From Mesorhizobium erdmanii USDA 3471 (GTDB lineage Bacteria > Pseudomonadota > Alphaproteobacteria > Rhizobiales > Rhizobiaceae), in contig NZ_KI421454.1 of the NCBI RefSeq assembly GCF_000472705.1, positions 147,227 to 211,226 on the forward strand: DNA of 64,000 nucleotides, in the 5' to 3' direction. Below, in pieces: positions 1 to 8,881 of this stretch. Every line of letters begins with the position of its first letter. The stretch's first letter is position 1. The notes under the pieces are model-generated. The model saw only the letters and a list, made by a program, of their open reading frames with translations, searched no databases and was not told the origin of the DNA. Both the position numbers and the translations under genes were made by a program.

Positions 1-391
1 CAATGAGGCCCCGCCCCTCCATCTCGGCGGCGATATGACCGATGTCGTAGGTCGCAAATTTGAAGATCTGTGCCGGGTCGCTCGGTAGGTTCTCGCGCTG
101 ATACGCTTCCACCTCCCATGGGTCCTCGGGAGTGTTGACCGGTTCATCGATCACGCTCACATGGATATTTTCATTCATCAAGTTTGCCACGAGGCAGGCC
201 CCAGTATTCCGGATACCGACATCGAATTGCTGGTCGCATCCGGGGCAGGCTACCGTCTGTTCGGCGTAGCCCTGCGCGTCGGATTCGCGGTCCGCTAGGA
301 CATCGTAGCTCGGAACCTCTTCAATGGTTTCGGCGATCGTCGCTCCGCATCGGGGGCATACAAACTCAAGCGATGGTTCCCGAGGCGACAT
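1..391 (-). CDS. Partial zinc-ribbon protein (C-terminus beyond left edge)
   Basis: The reading frame starts at an ATG at 389-391 preceded by an AGAGGG ribosome-binding site and runs off the left edge after 130 codons. Two CxxC pairs are visible: CPRC at about residues 12-15 and CPGC at about residues 53-56. Such spacing is typical of a small zinc ribbon, but the ~35 residues between the pairs are acidic and not diagnostic. The rest is acidic, rich in Asp and Glu, without membrane segments. It lies 62 bp downstream of hipA on the same strand, so it may be a third gene of that operon. I do not recognise the family; a zinc-binding cytoplasmic protein is all that can be supported. Confidence 0.6.
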   Translation of the reverse strand, partial: MSPREPSLEFVCPRCGATIAETIEEVPSYDVLADRESDAQGYAEQTVACPGCDQQFDVGIRNTGACLVANLMNENIHVSVIDEPVNTPEDPWEVEAYQRENLPSDPAQIFKFATYDIGHIAAEMEGRGLI

Positions 392-453
392 GGCGTGCCC
401 TCTGTGTTGATCGGACGATAGTCGGTGATGCGTGATCGTGATCGGGACTTCCG

Positions 454-1683
454 TCATGCAAGTTCGTTGTAAAGCGGCACGGTCGGGGCGTGTGCGTCGA
501 TCGCCTTCGCGACACTGACGGCGAGAGGAAGATGCCCCTTCTCGGCGTGCCAGACCTGGCGGAAACGCCGAACGGTTTCCGTGGCGGTGTCGATGACGAG
601 CTTTTCGGGCAAAAGTGCCTTGGCCGCCAGATGACGAAGCTCATCGGCATCGAACTCGGCCATCTTCTTGGTCCTAGAAAAATTGAGTGCGGCCGTGTCC
701 TCGCCCTCGATATAGGGGATGGTCGACACCAGATCGTAGGCAGGCGATAGCGCGGCAGTACGCCGGTCGGGATAGATCAGCGACCAGTTCTTGAGGTGCA
801 TGTCGCCATTGCCGATCAGAGCACTAAATACGAGGCGACGAATGAACTCGGCCGCGCCGGCATCTCCGGCCTCGGTGCCGATGACGCGCGCGATGTTGGC
901 GTAACTTGCTCGCTTGTACTTGTCGTCCGGGAAGACCCCGAACACCTGCGCGAAATCCTCGGTGTGGATGGGGCCGTCGCCGGCTCGGTCGAAGCGGCTG
1001 ACAGCAAGCGCCTGGCCCTTCAGCTCGCCAATGCCTTCGGGAATGCCGGAGATCGCATCGAGGTCGATGAGGTTGATGATCGGCACCTCCATGCCGATCA
1101 TGCCAGCGATCGTCATCATCGAAAACTCGTTCTCCGGAACGCCGGTGAACTGCTGGGACGGGAGCTTCACGATCCACGAGCCGCCGACGCCCTCTGCGGG
1201 AATGGTCAAGCCCCCACCCTTCCCCGCGTTCTCGAACGCGGAGAACTTGAGTTGAACCCCTGCGAGCGAAAAGCGCAGCGCATTGGGTTTGGCGTTTTCC
1301 GGCAAGTCCTCGTCAGCACCAGGTGGAAGGGCGTCGCCGGCCGCCGCATGGATCGAGAGTGCGCCGGGCAGGTCGAGCCCCAGCACCCAGAGTAGGAAGA
1401 ATTCGCGCTGCTGATTGACCCCGGCCCGCTCGGCGAGATAGCGGCGCAGACCGCCCTCCGGCAACAGGTTCGAGAAGAAGGGCGGAACGACACGCTGTGT
1501 TGGGCGAATTTTGGTGATGAGGCCCCCAAGGTCGTCCTTGAACGACAGGCTGAGGGTCGGTCGATCCGGGTTCTCGACGTAATCTTCGTTGAAGGCAAAG
1601 ATCGTCCGATCGCCCTGCAAATGGGTTAGCGTGCCAATCGGCTGGTCGTAAAGCCGCACGTCGAGAACCGAGACGTCAGGCAT
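454..1683 (-). CDS. hipA: HipA-family serine/threonine kinase toxin
   Basis: HipA proteins are kinases that, when free of HipB, phosphorylate a translation factor (glutamyl-tRNA synthetase in E. coli HipA) and cause growth arrest. The N-terminal part has the HipA couple-1 type sequence (LPEGGLRRYLAERAG), followed by a kinase core with GVQLKFSAF and the catalytic-loop region NGDMHLKNWSLIY, then the metal-site region SPAYDLVSTIPY. I chose the ATG at 1683 because GGAG lies 6 nt upstream; the frame stays open further up but that part lies inside hipB. The start overlaps the hipB stop by 8 bp, the usual antitoxin-first coupled arrangement. About 409 residues, close to normal HipA length. Confidence 0.85.
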   Translation of the reverse strand: MPDVSVLDVRLYDQPIGTLTHLQGDRTIFAFNEDYVENPDRPTLSLSFKDDLGGLITKIRPTQRVVPPFFSNLLPEGGLRRYLAERAGVNQQREFFLLWVLGLDLPGALSIHAAAGDALPPGADEDLPENAKPNALRFSLAGVQLKFSAFENAGKGGGLTIPAEGVGGSWIVKLPSQQFTGVPENEFSMMTIAGMIGMEVPIINLIDLDAISGIPEGIGELKGQALAVSRFDRAGDGPIHTEDFAQVFGVFPDDKYKRASYANIARVIGTEAGDAGAAEFIRRLVFSALIGNGDMHLKNWSLIYPDRRTAALSPAYDLVSTIPYIEGEDTAALNFSRTKKMAEFDADELRHLAAKALLPEKLVIDTATETVRRFRQVWHAEKGHLPLAVSVAKAIDAHAPTVPLYNELA

Positions 1684-2266
1684 CGGCATCTCCACCGTCC
1701 AGCGAATAGGCGGATCGCGGCTCCGACGGAGCGGCATGGGCGATTGAGTTGCGTAGTCGCTGCAGGTTCTGCGCGATGTCACGCACGATGGGTGCTGCCT
1801 GCTCGCTCGCTTGATAGCGCTCGAGGCGGGCGATCAGTTCGCGCACCAGCTGCATCTCCTGATCGCTTAGGTTCACCCGCCGCAGAAAACGAAGTGTATC
1901 GTCGATACGATCGAGATCGGCCGAGCTCCCGTAAAGGTGCTTCATTTTCTTGACCAAGCGCTCCGCGCGGGCGAAGCGCTTGTCGTTTGGCTGACCGGCG
2001 TGGATATGCATGTCCGGCGTTGCCTGGGCCTTCACCAGGCCCAACACGGCGGGCACGAGCTTCTTCGGCACGAGCATGAGCTCCAAATCGAGCGCGCGGG
2101 TCATGTCGATGAAGCTCGACAGCCCCGGTTCCAACCTGCCGCCCTCAATTTGGGAGATGTGGCTCTGCGTCAGCCCGGCCCGTTCACTGAGCGCGCGCTG
2201 ACTAACGCCGGAGGCCTCGCGGATCTCGCGTGCTTGTGCAATCAGGCTTTCGCTCTGGTATGCCAT
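1676..2266 (-). CDS. hipB: HipB-like XRE antitoxin with long C-terminal extension
   Basis: Residues about 8-65 form an XRE-type helix-turn-helix (EIREASGVSQRALSERAGLT, then SHISQIEGGRLEPG). Antitoxins of this type bind and inactivate the neighbouring kinase and repress their own operon. At 196 residues the protein is about twice as long as E. coli HipB; the extra C-terminal ~110 residues look helical and charged and may carry the HipA contact. It is the first gene of the pair and overlaps hipA by 8 bp. A perfect inverted repeat directly upstream (2293-2325) is a plausible operator. Confidence 0.82.
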   Translation of the reverse strand: MAYQSESLIAQAREIREASGVSQRALSERAGLTQSHISQIEGGRLEPGLSSFIDMTRALDLELMLVPKKLVPAVLGLVKAQATPDMHIHAGQPNDKRFARAERLVKKMKHLYGSSADLDRIDDTLRFLRRVNLSDQEMQLVRELIARLERYQASEQAAPIVRDIAQNLQRLRNSIAHAAPSEPRSAYSLDGGDADA

Positions 2267-2292
2267 GATGTAGAATCCAGATCAAAACGACG

Positions 2293-2325
2293 GCGACGAT
2301 CAGAATGTTATATCTAGATCGTCGC
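2293..2325. promoter_or_regulatory. Inverted repeat, candidate HipB operator
   Basis: GCGACGATC and GATCGTCGC form a perfect 9-bp inverted repeat with a 15-bp AT-rich spacer, 27 bp upstream of the hipB start. Position and symmetry fit autoregulation by an XRE antitoxin dimer; binding itself is inference. Confidence 0.5.
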
Positions 2326-2443
2326 GCGGTCTCCGTCAACAATGATATTGAATACTAATCTTACCCGCGTTCCGATACAGGATACTGCATCGTTCGGATT
2401 GTCGAATTACGCTATGCATAGATGAGCGAGGGAGGCTTAACGG

Positions 2444-3415
2444 ATGCCAAAAAAGGCAAAGGGATTTGAGACCGTCGCCGAAGCCTTGCGTTCGGTTGAG
2501 CGATCTATCGCCCGTAAGAAGAGGGCTCGTGAACGGCAGGCTGCGGAGGTCGCTGCACGCGTGCCAGGCGAAGGTTACGAACCTTGCATCGTCAGCTTCA
2601 TCGATGTGCTGGGTTTCCGCAACCTCCTCGAAACGCGTCATGCCCACGACATTCGCGATCTGTTGCTGCAACTGCGGAAGTTCACCGCGCCGGTCGAAGC
2701 ACTCCCAATCCGCCGAATGAAGGACGCACGGTTGCTCAGCCAAGCATTCGCCGACTCCGTTTCGGACGCCGTCGTGCGGGTCCGGGTCTTCGATACGCAG
2801 TTCAATGACGGCGCCTTCTTTCACGAATTGCTCGATCTGCTTCATGTGCAGGTTGAGTGCATTGGACACGGGGTGGTGATCCGCGCTGGGGTCGCCGTCG
2901 GCGATGCTCATGTAGGACTAAACGGCAAGGGGCCGGTTTTCGGTCCTGCCATGGTCCGGGCTTATGAAATTGAGACACATGAGGCGATCCATCCCCGCAT
3001 CGTCGTGGACCAAGCCGCTTATCAGAGCTTTCTCGAGGATGCGCGGCTTCGCAAACAGGACCACGGCCTTGAGGAGGAGCTGCGCTATGTGGACCGCCTG
3101 CTGCGTCTTGACAGGGATGGCACACGCTTCATTAACTACCTTGGGGCAAGCGAGTCAGAGTTTGATGACCCGGCCAGCTATTTCCTTTTCCTCGAAAACC
3201 ACGCGGAACTTGTCCGCAGAAAGCTGGCCGCGACGACTGGTCGCGTACGGGACAAGTTTGAGTGGCTGGCCGCCTATCACAATTCGGTCGTCGAGGACGT
3301 CATTGCCGAGTTTGCGGACGGGCACCGGTCGGCAGAGGCGTTCATGGCTGAGTACGAGGTCGATCCCGAGCCGTTCCTGCGCGCGATGGTCATTAGCGCG
3401 ATGCCTGCTGGCTAG
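2444..3415 (+). CDS. Class III nucleotide-cyclase-like protein
   Basis: The 323-residue protein starts at an ATG with a strong GGAGG eight bases upstream. After a basic N-terminal helix, residues ~48-58 read VSFIDVLGFRN, followed by FADSVSDAVV near residue 107 and then IRAGVAVGDAHV and GPAMVRAYEIE around residues 145-175. This order, with one Asp after the first strand and a second in the ADS turn, resembles the metal-binding layout of class III adenylate/guanylate cyclase folds, to which Pycsar cyclases also belong. The C-terminal ~130 residues are charged and helical without a known domain. No membrane or TIR effector gene of the Pycsar kind lies next to it; hipBA is divergent. Catalytic activity is inference. 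Confidence 0.5.
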   Translation: MPKKAKGFETVAEALRSVERSIARKKRARERQAAEVAARVPGEGYEPCIVSFIDVLGFRNLLETRHAHDIRDLLLQLRKFTAPVEALPIRRMKDARLLSQAFADSVSDAVVRVRVFDTQFNDGAFFHELLDLLHVQVECIGHGVVIRAGVAVGDAHVGLNGKGPVFGPAMVRAYEIETHEAIHPRIVVDQAAYQSFLEDARLRKQDHGLEEELRYVDRLLRLDRDGTRFINYLGASESEFDDPASYFLFLENHAELVRRKLAATTGRVRDKFEWLAAYHNSVVEDVIAEFADGHRSAEAFMAEYEVDPEPFLRAMVISAMPAG

Positions 3416-3567
3416 AGGATGGTACCCGGCGAGGTTCCGCCACCTGCCGCCGACGCACGTTTTGCTGATGGTCGGATGTCAGCCATTGGCGCGATCAAGC
3501 GGGAAAATCGGGGTCTTGTCAAAAGCCTTCCGATGCCAAAATTCTAACCAGGGTGACCGACTACACG

Positions 3568-4272
3568 CTAGCCGTTCTCGTCGCCAACGGCTTCGTTGGC
3601 CACTGTTGCGAGTTCACCCGCCAGCTGTTTTTCTTTCGAAAGCAGTCCTGCATCCTCGAGCGCCTCGAAATCCGGCAGGTCGCGCAGCGTGTCGAGCCCG
3701 AACTCCAGCAGGAATTCTTTCGTCGTCACATAGGTGTAGGGCGCGCCCGGCGTTGGGCTGCGCGGACCGGAAGCGATCAGGCCGGCACCGCGCAGATGAC
3801 CAATAAAATCGCGACTGATCTCCTTGCCGAAGAAAGACGACAGTTCGGCGCGGGTGATCGGCTGGAAGTAGCCGATGCACATCAGCACCAAAACCTCCGA
3901 CTGCGTAAGGTCGGCCGTCTTCCCACTTTCACCTACAGCAGCGCGGATGGCGTCTGCATAGGCAGGCCGGGTCAAATGTTTCCAGCCGCCGGCGACCGAA
4001 ACCAGATCGTAAGGGCGGCCGCGCAGCTCCTCGCGGATGTCGTCGATGAGAAGATCAATGCTGCAGCTTTTCCCGACGATCCGGGCGAGCATTTCGCGGT
4101 CGACCGGCTCACTAGCGGCGAAGATCGTTGCTTCGACTCGGTGCATCCATTCACGCCAACGCGCTTCCGGCGGCAGATGATCCAGTTCCCGGTCAAACAG
4201 CTGGTCAGCTGATCGACGGTCATCTGGCTGGCTCCCTCCTCGCCTACGTGCACTCTCCGCCATTGTCTTCAC
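3568..4272 (-). CDS. scpB: ScpB-family (SMC-ScpB-like) protein
   Basis: ScpB is the winged-helix kleisin-associated subunit of SMC condensin. The region from about residue 45 (HRVEATIFAASEPVDREMLA) through LTQSEVLVLMCIGYFQPITR and GAPYTYVTTKEFLLEFGL matches the two winged-helix layout of ScpB, including the typical last stretch ending in FLLEFGLDTLRDLP. The frame opens with GTG at 4272, overlapping the TGA of the upstream gene as GTGA; an ATG at 4263 is the alternative. On mobile elements such accessory copies occur away from scpA, as here, so its role may be in maintenance of the element and not chromosome condensation. Confidence 0.78.
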   Translation of the reverse strand: MKTMAESARRRGGSQPDDRRSADQLFDRELDHLPPEARWREWMHRVEATIFAASEPVDREMLARIVGKSCSIDLLIDDIREELRGRPYDLVSVAGGWKHLTRPAYADAIRAAVGESGKTADLTQSEVLVLMCIGYFQPITRAELSSFFGKEISRDFIGHLRGAGLIASGPRSPTPGAPYTYVTTKEFLLEFGLDTLRDLPDFEALEDAGLLSKEKQLAGELATVANEAVGDENG

Positions 4273-5387
4273 AGCCCGTAGATGCGGAAGGTGGCGCGGC
4301 CGGACAATTCACGCACGGCACCGAGCTCGACCAGCCGGTCGAACAGGCGGCGCAGGCCGCGATCGCTCATGCCGGCGATTTGTTCCGAAGCGACGATCGC
4401 GTCGTCAGAGAGCAGCCTTTCCACGACGACGTCCGCCGCCTTGGCCCTGAGTTTCGGCGCAACCGCAAGCAGCCGATCCGCGCCGCGCTCAAGTTCGGCG
4501 AAAAGATCAACGGCGCGTAGCGCAGCGCGCGCCTGTGCGGCCAGCAGACTTTTAGCCCAATCGGCTTCCGTTTCGGCGCCGGCAGCCAGAGCGGCAGTCC
4601 CTGGCCGACGCGCCCGGCCCGTACCCACAACTAAGGTCGCTTCGGCGCCCAACAAAGGGATTGCATGCGTCCAGCCTAGCCGCTGCGCGAGCAACACATC
4701 GGCAAGCCAGGCTCCGAGAACGCGCCGGAAGCCGTAACGCTCCGCGGCCGCGAAGGCCCCGACCAGCGTTTCGACTGTGCCGGTGTTGGCGGCAAGCCGT
4801 CGCAGATCGTCCGCCAGATCGCTGACCGCCTCATCGTTGAGCGTAAGACCTAGATCTTCCCGCACCGCCGCGACATTTTTTTCCGTCAGCAGATCGTCCG
4901 CTGGCCGAGATGCCAGCCGCCGCCAAGCAAGAAGGAAAAGGCCGGCGGGACCGACATTGTCGCCCGGTCTTGTAAGCAATACGGCATCGCGCAAGGCCGC
5001 TTCGTCCTCGATGCGACCCGCCTGCTTTGCCGTTGCCGCGGCCGCTGAAAGCGCCAGCCGCTGCCGCCAGGCGCCGGCCCACCGCTCCTGCCGCCGCACC
5101 ACCGCATCGAGTGCGCCGATGGTGGCGCCTGCGATGAGCGCCACCTCCTCAACATTTTTTCCCGCAAGGCTTTGCGCATCGGGAACCGCCCGACGCAACC
5201 AAGCAGGCACGGCGGCTTTCGATGCAGCGACGCTGGCTTCACCAGTCAGCGTACCGTGGTAGCGCAGGGACAGTTTGGGTCGAAGAATTATCCGCGACAG
5301 GATGAATCCTGGCGGCGCTTTTAGCAACCCGATTTGTACATAACCGCCGCGCCTGTCGCGCACACCAAACGAATGATAATCTTGCAT
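4269..5387 (-). CDS. DUF1403-family protein
   Basis: The 372-residue protein is rich in Ala, Leu and Arg and largely helical, with the pattern EEVALIAGATIGALDAVVRR, then alternating charged helices and a C-terminal winged-helix-like end (GLRRLFDRLVELGAVRELSG). I recognise this as the DUF1403 family found on rhizobial symbiosis islands, usually directly upstream of an scpB-like gene. The GTGA overlap with scpB suggests translational coupling and a joint function. No catalytic motif or membrane segment is visible and the biochemical role is unknown. Confidence 0.72.
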   Translation of the reverse strand: MQDYHSFGVRDRRGGYVQIGLLKAPPGFILSRIILRPKLSLRYHGTLTGEASVAASKAAVPAWLRRAVPDAQSLAGKNVEEVALIAGATIGALDAVVRRQERWAGAWRQRLALSAAAATAKQAGRIEDEAALRDAVLLTRPGDNVGPAGLFLLAWRRLASRPADDLLTEKNVAAVREDLGLTLNDEAVSDLADDLRRLAANTGTVETLVGAFAAAERYGFRRVLGAWLADVLLAQRLGWTHAIPLLGAEATLVVGTGRARRPGTAALAAGAETEADWAKSLLAAQARAALRAVDLFAELERGADRLLAVAPKLRAKAADVVVERLLSDDAIVASEQIAGMSDRGLRRLFDRLVELGAVRELSGRATFRIYGL

Positions 5388-5500
5388 TATCAGCCGTTTA
5401 AATCGTCACGATATCCATACCTCTAAGTAAGCCGGCTAACCATGCAGCTCTCGATGGAGCGCGCTTTCTGCTGCGCGGACGAAGATTCCGTGCAGCCATG

Positions 5501-7471
5501 TCACGAAACACTCGGCCCGCTCCTCTGCCGCCCGATGGTCCATGAAACCCCCTCCCCGCGCATGATCCCGGACACCTCCTTTCCGATGTACCGATCAAGC
5601 ACCGGCCTCCATGGCACGAGCGTGAACTCGCGCGACTTATCGATCACGGCATATTTGCCGCTGGCAAGCTCGACCGATCGGCGCAGCGTGCCTTCTATTC
5701 GTTCTCCAGGCTGCGCTTCGGCATACGAGAGACCGAGCTGATCCGACAGCTGGCCGGCGACACGGTTCAGCTCGCGCTGGCGCAGGATCGAAATCATGTT
5801 GGCACGATAGACGACCCGGTCCTGTTCTTCGTGCGCGAGGCCTTGCGCGATCAGCCACTGCCGCCGACGGGCATGCGCCTCCCGCACCTCATGCCCGAAG
5901 CCTGAGTTGCGCAACGGCTCCGGTCTCTCGGCAACCAGGTTCCGGTCGAGCCAGGTGGCGCCTTCGAAGCTGACTTGGCGTTCCAGCGGCATTGATGAGA
6001 GCTTCTCGACTATCACAGGCTCGACCCTGGCCCGCAGGCGCTCGTATTCCGCGACACGATCGAGATGATCCGGCGCGATGATCCAGGTGCCATTCGGCTC
6101 GCGCTCCACGCCGCCGGTGGAGCGCCGGATCGCCTCCAGCCGGCGGATATGCGTCTCGGCAAAGCTTTCGGTGGCGAACGCATCATGCTTGAGGTGCATA
6201 TCGACGCTGTAACGGCCGCCGTGTGCGGTAGCGATGTCGGCGATTGTACGGTCGACTTGCCTGGGCTTGGTATCCCTCGACGTGACACGCACGATGCAGC
6301 CGTCGGGCGTCGGTTCTGTCAACTCGCCTTTGCCGATGTCTATCCAATGGCTTTTGCCGTCAACGCCGTCGACGATGAGGTAATGCCGATCGTTGATTTC
6401 GTCGGCGAGCCCGCGCGCGACGAGGCGGCCGACGACCGGTGGGGAGGGCTCTTCACGTCGATCGTGGACAAGGTAATCGGCGGCACTGCGAGCGAGCCCC
6501 TTGCCAGTCAGTTCGCGGTGCATGGTCTTGATGATGTCGCCGCGTTCGCCGGTGCGGCGCAGCGTGGCTTCCAGCTCATCATCCAGGCGCCAGCGGACCG
6601 GGTCGACCTCCTCGGCTAAGCCCATCCGCTCGAGCTTGCGCAGACGGCCTTGATGCAGCGTCTGGCGAAAGGCGTCGCGGCCGTCCGTAGAAACAAGTCG
6701 GTCCTCATCGCGCATGCGCAGCAGCTGCCGGTCGATGCTGGTGAAGCGTTCCTGCTCCATTTCCTGGCGCAAGCGCTGTTCAATCTCGCGGTCGGTGCGG
6801 GGACCGAGGTCGAGGCTCACCAGTTCGGCCGCCCGTTCGCGGATGCCGCTCGAAATATACTCCCGCGCGATGACGAGGTTTTCGCCGCGATCATCCTTGC
6901 CGCGGACAATGATATGGGTGTGCGGATGGCCGGTGTTGAAATGGTCGACGGCAACCCAGTCGAGCCTGGTGCCGAGATCCTCCTCCATCTGCGCCATGAG
7001 CCGCCGCGTCAGCGGCTTGAGGTCGTCATACTCAATGCCGTCTTCCGGTGCGACGATAAAGCGGAATTGATGCCGGTCGCTATCCGCGCGATCGACGAAG
7101 GCCTTACTGTCGATGCGATCACTGCCGGGGCCATAGAGTTTGCCGGGTTCGCCTTCCCTGGTGACGCCATCGCGCTGGATGTAGCGCAGATGCGCACGCG
7201 CCCCGTCCGCACCCTTGCCGGCCAGCTTCACAATCCGCGCCTTGACCATCACCCGCCGCTGCCGGAAGGCGGCATACCGGTCGCGTGACTTGAGCAGCGC
7301 GGCCGCCGCCCCGCCGCGGCCTGTCCGGCTCCCCGTGAAGCGACCGCCGTGCTGGAGGCGGCCGCCGGCTCGGTTGATCGCTGCCTTGACCTGGCCGGCA
7401 TAGCGCTTGCCTGCATTCGAGCCGCGCGAGCCGATCTTGCCGAGCTTCGGCCTGAACTCATCGTCCTGCAT
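5501..7471 (-). CDS. rlxS: Conjugative relaxase RlxS (VirD2-like, DUF3363)
   Basis: Relaxases nick the transfer origin and pilot the strand to the recipient. The N-terminal domain contains the three-histidine metal site (VDHFNTGHPHTHIIVRG at about residues 175-191) and a preceding Tyr-containing region; an arginine/glycine-rich head of ~60 residues comes first. The C-terminal half (IGKEVSGIMRGEGVSWTIGR at the end) is the DUF3363 signature. It starts at ATG 7471 after GGAGG. Gene order rdfS-traF-transglycosylase-rlxS matches the excision/transfer block of Mesorhizobium symbiosis ICEs, which supports the symbol. About 190 bp separates it from the transglycosylase gene. Confidence 0.85.
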   Translation of the reverse strand: MQDDEFRPKLGKIGSRGSNAGKRYAGQVKAAINRAGGRLQHGGRFTGSRTGRGGAAAALLKSRDRYAAFRQRRVMVKARIVKLAGKGADGARAHLRYIQRDGVTREGEPGKLYGPGSDRIDSKAFVDRADSDRHQFRFIVAPEDGIEYDDLKPLTRRLMAQMEEDLGTRLDWVAVDHFNTGHPHTHIIVRGKDDRGENLVIAREYISSGIRERAAELVSLDLGPRTDREIEQRLRQEMEQERFTSIDRQLLRMRDEDRLVSTDGRDAFRQTLHQGRLRKLERMGLAEEVDPVRWRLDDELEATLRRTGERGDIIKTMHRELTGKGLARSAADYLVHDRREEPSPPVVGRLVARGLADEINDRHYLIVDGVDGKSHWIDIGKGELTEPTPDGCIVRVTSRDTKPRQVDRTIADIATAHGGRYSVDMHLKHDAFATESFAETHIRRLEAIRRSTGGVEREPNGTWIIAPDHLDRVAEYERLRARVEPVIVEKLSSMPLERQVSFEGATWLDRNLVAERPEPLRNSGFGHEVREAHARRRQWLIAQGLAHEEQDRVVYRANMISILRQRELNRVAGQLSDQLGLSYAEAQPGERIEGTLRRSVELASGKYAVIDKSREFTLVPWRPVLDRYIGKEVSGIMRGEGVSWTIGRQRSGPSVS

Positions 7472-7565
7472 ACCAGCCTCCGGGCAAATTCAAGCGAAAC
7501 CTGAGTCTCGCTGGCCCACCCTCCTGGCGCCGCCGGCAGCCTCCGGCAAAAACGATGTGCAGACA

Positions 7566-7599
7566 AAGGCCTCGCCGCCTCATGGAGGCGGTGCCTTTA
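7566..7599. other. GC-rich hairpin between transglycosylase gene and rlxS
   Basis: AAAGGC and CGCCTC pair with GAGGCG and GCCTTT around an ATG loop, giving a nearly perfect stem. On the minus strand it follows the transglycosylase stop by ~65 nt and is followed by a short T-containing stretch, so it could be a terminator or attenuator. Because it lies ~95 bp before a relaxase gene, a transfer-origin structure is also possible. Nothing here decides between them. Confidence 0.4.
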
Positions 7600-7661
7600 T
7601 CTTGCCTTACGCGCCCCTCGCCTTAAGCGTCCCCGGCCCCTCCCGGATGCCCTCAACAACG

Positions 7662-8345
7662 CTAGCCATTGTGCTTCCTTGGCCGCGCGCGATCCCTGCC
7701 GAGCGGCACGAAAAGGCCGCCATTCGTTTCACCGGCGCGAACACCGTCGCGAAGGAAGAACAAAGAGCGTCCGGAGGGAGCGTTCCGCCCCTTTGAAGTT
7801 GTGGATTGGCCTTTGAATTGGTTCATGTCGGCCGCCGAAATCCCCGTCGCCTCAAGCTGTTTCAGATAGGCAACGGTCTCTTTCGGCAGCGGCCTTCGAA
7901 GCTTCAAATGGCCTTGATAGCGCTCGGGTCCAGCGTTGTAGGCGGCAAACAGGCCGGGGAATCCGAAACGCTTATACATGGCGCTGAGATAGGCGGTTCC
8001 GGCCAAGATGTTGTCGCGCGGATCGTGCGGGTCGGCTCCCAGACCGTGCTCGACGCGCATCTCCTGATAGGTGCCGGGCATCACCTGCATGAGGCCCATG
8101 GCGCCGGCGCGGGAGGTGATGGGACGGCCATCGAGGACGGTCTTGCCGCGGCTTTCGGCATCGATGACGGCGCAAATCCAGGCCTGGGGAATGTGGAAGC
8201 GTGCGCTTGCTTCCGATACGAAGTGCTGCCATCGTTGCAGCTGCGGACTTTGGGAGATGACGGCTGGCTCAGCGCCGGTCGAGGCGGAACAGGCGCATGG
8301 CGCGACGGCGATCATGCCGAGCATCAGGAGGGTCATTCGGTCCAT
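7662..8345 (-). CDS. Lytic transglycosylase (SLT domain), transfer-associated
   Basis: Enzymes of this kind cleave peptidoglycan so a conjugation or secretion apparatus can pass the wall. A hydrophobic N-terminus with a Cys (TLLMLGMIAVAPCACS) looks like a lipoprotein signal. The SLT core follows: catalytic Glu in AVIDAESRGKT (~residue 65), GAMGLMQVMPGTY, GTAYLSAMYKRFG and AAYNAGP. The last ~60 residues are low-complexity and charged. The start at 8345 lies inside traF (13-bp overlap), indicating coupling to the peptidase. Length 227 residues fits small VirB1/TrbN-like transglycosylases. Confidence 0.85.
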   Translation of the reverse strand: MDRMTLLMLGMIAVAPCACSASTGAEPAVISQSPQLQRWQHFVSEASARFHIPQAWICAVIDAESRGKTVLDGRPITSRAGAMGLMQVMPGTYQEMRVEHGLGADPHDPRDNILAGTAYLSAMYKRFGFPGLFAAYNAGPERYQGHLKLRRPLPKETVAYLKQLEATGISAADMNQFKGQSTTSKGRNAPSGRSLFFLRDGVRAGETNGGLFVPLGRDRARPRKHNG

Positions 8346-8881
8346 AGCGGCACCAGCCTCCCGATGATGTTTTCGGCCGGCACCGGCCCGAAATATCGAC
8401 TGTCGAAGGAGTGATTTTTCTCGTTGCCGAGCAGGAAAACCTCGTCATGGGCGAGCGCTCGGCAGCCGTTCCACCAGGGCAGCGGACGGCCTTGCGTGTC
8501 GATTTTGAGCCGACGGGCGACGATCTCGCCGCCGATGATGATGGCATTACTAAAGGCGCAGACATGCTCGTCCGGCAGCGCGGCGAGACGCTTCACCAGC
8601 GGTATATTGCGAGGCAGATAGCCGCGTTGGTCGGCGAGATAGGCAACGAAGCCAGGCGGGCGGGCGAGCACAAGATCGCCGCGCGCAGGCGTGCCAGACC
8701 CAACGCGATAGAGACCGACCGGCGCGCTAGCCGAGGCGTTCCAGACCAGCAAGGGAGACGGCTTTGGGAGCGCCGTGAAGCCTGTCAGGCTCAGGCCAAT
8801 CGCGGCGATGGCGATTGCCTTGCGCGCCCGAACGCGCCGCAAACGGCTGCCGATCAGATGGATGGAAGGCCGCCGGCTCAT
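8333..8881 (-). CDS. traF: TraF-like S26 signal peptidase
   Basis: TraF proteins are membrane serine peptidases; in RP4 TraF processes and cyclises the pilin. After a basic start, residues ~20-40 form a membrane anchor (AIAIAAIGLSLTGFTALP). The S26 nucleophile region ASAPVGLYRVG and the general-base lysine region NIPLVKRLAALPDEHVC are both visible, as is the C-terminal motif VFLLGNEKNHSFDSRYFGPV. It overlaps rdfS by ATGA and the transglycosylase by 13 bp, so the genes are probably translated as one unit. 182 residues is normal for the family. Confidence 0.85.
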   Translation of the reverse strand: MSRRPSIHLIGSRLRRVRARKAIAIAAIGLSLTGFTALPKPSPLLVWNASASAPVGLYRVGSGTPARGDLVLARPPGFVAYLADQRGYLPRNIPLVKRLAALPDEHVCAFSNAIIIGGEIVARRLKIDTQGRPLPWWNGCRALAHDEVFLLGNEKNHSFDSRYFGPVPAENIIGRLVPLWTE

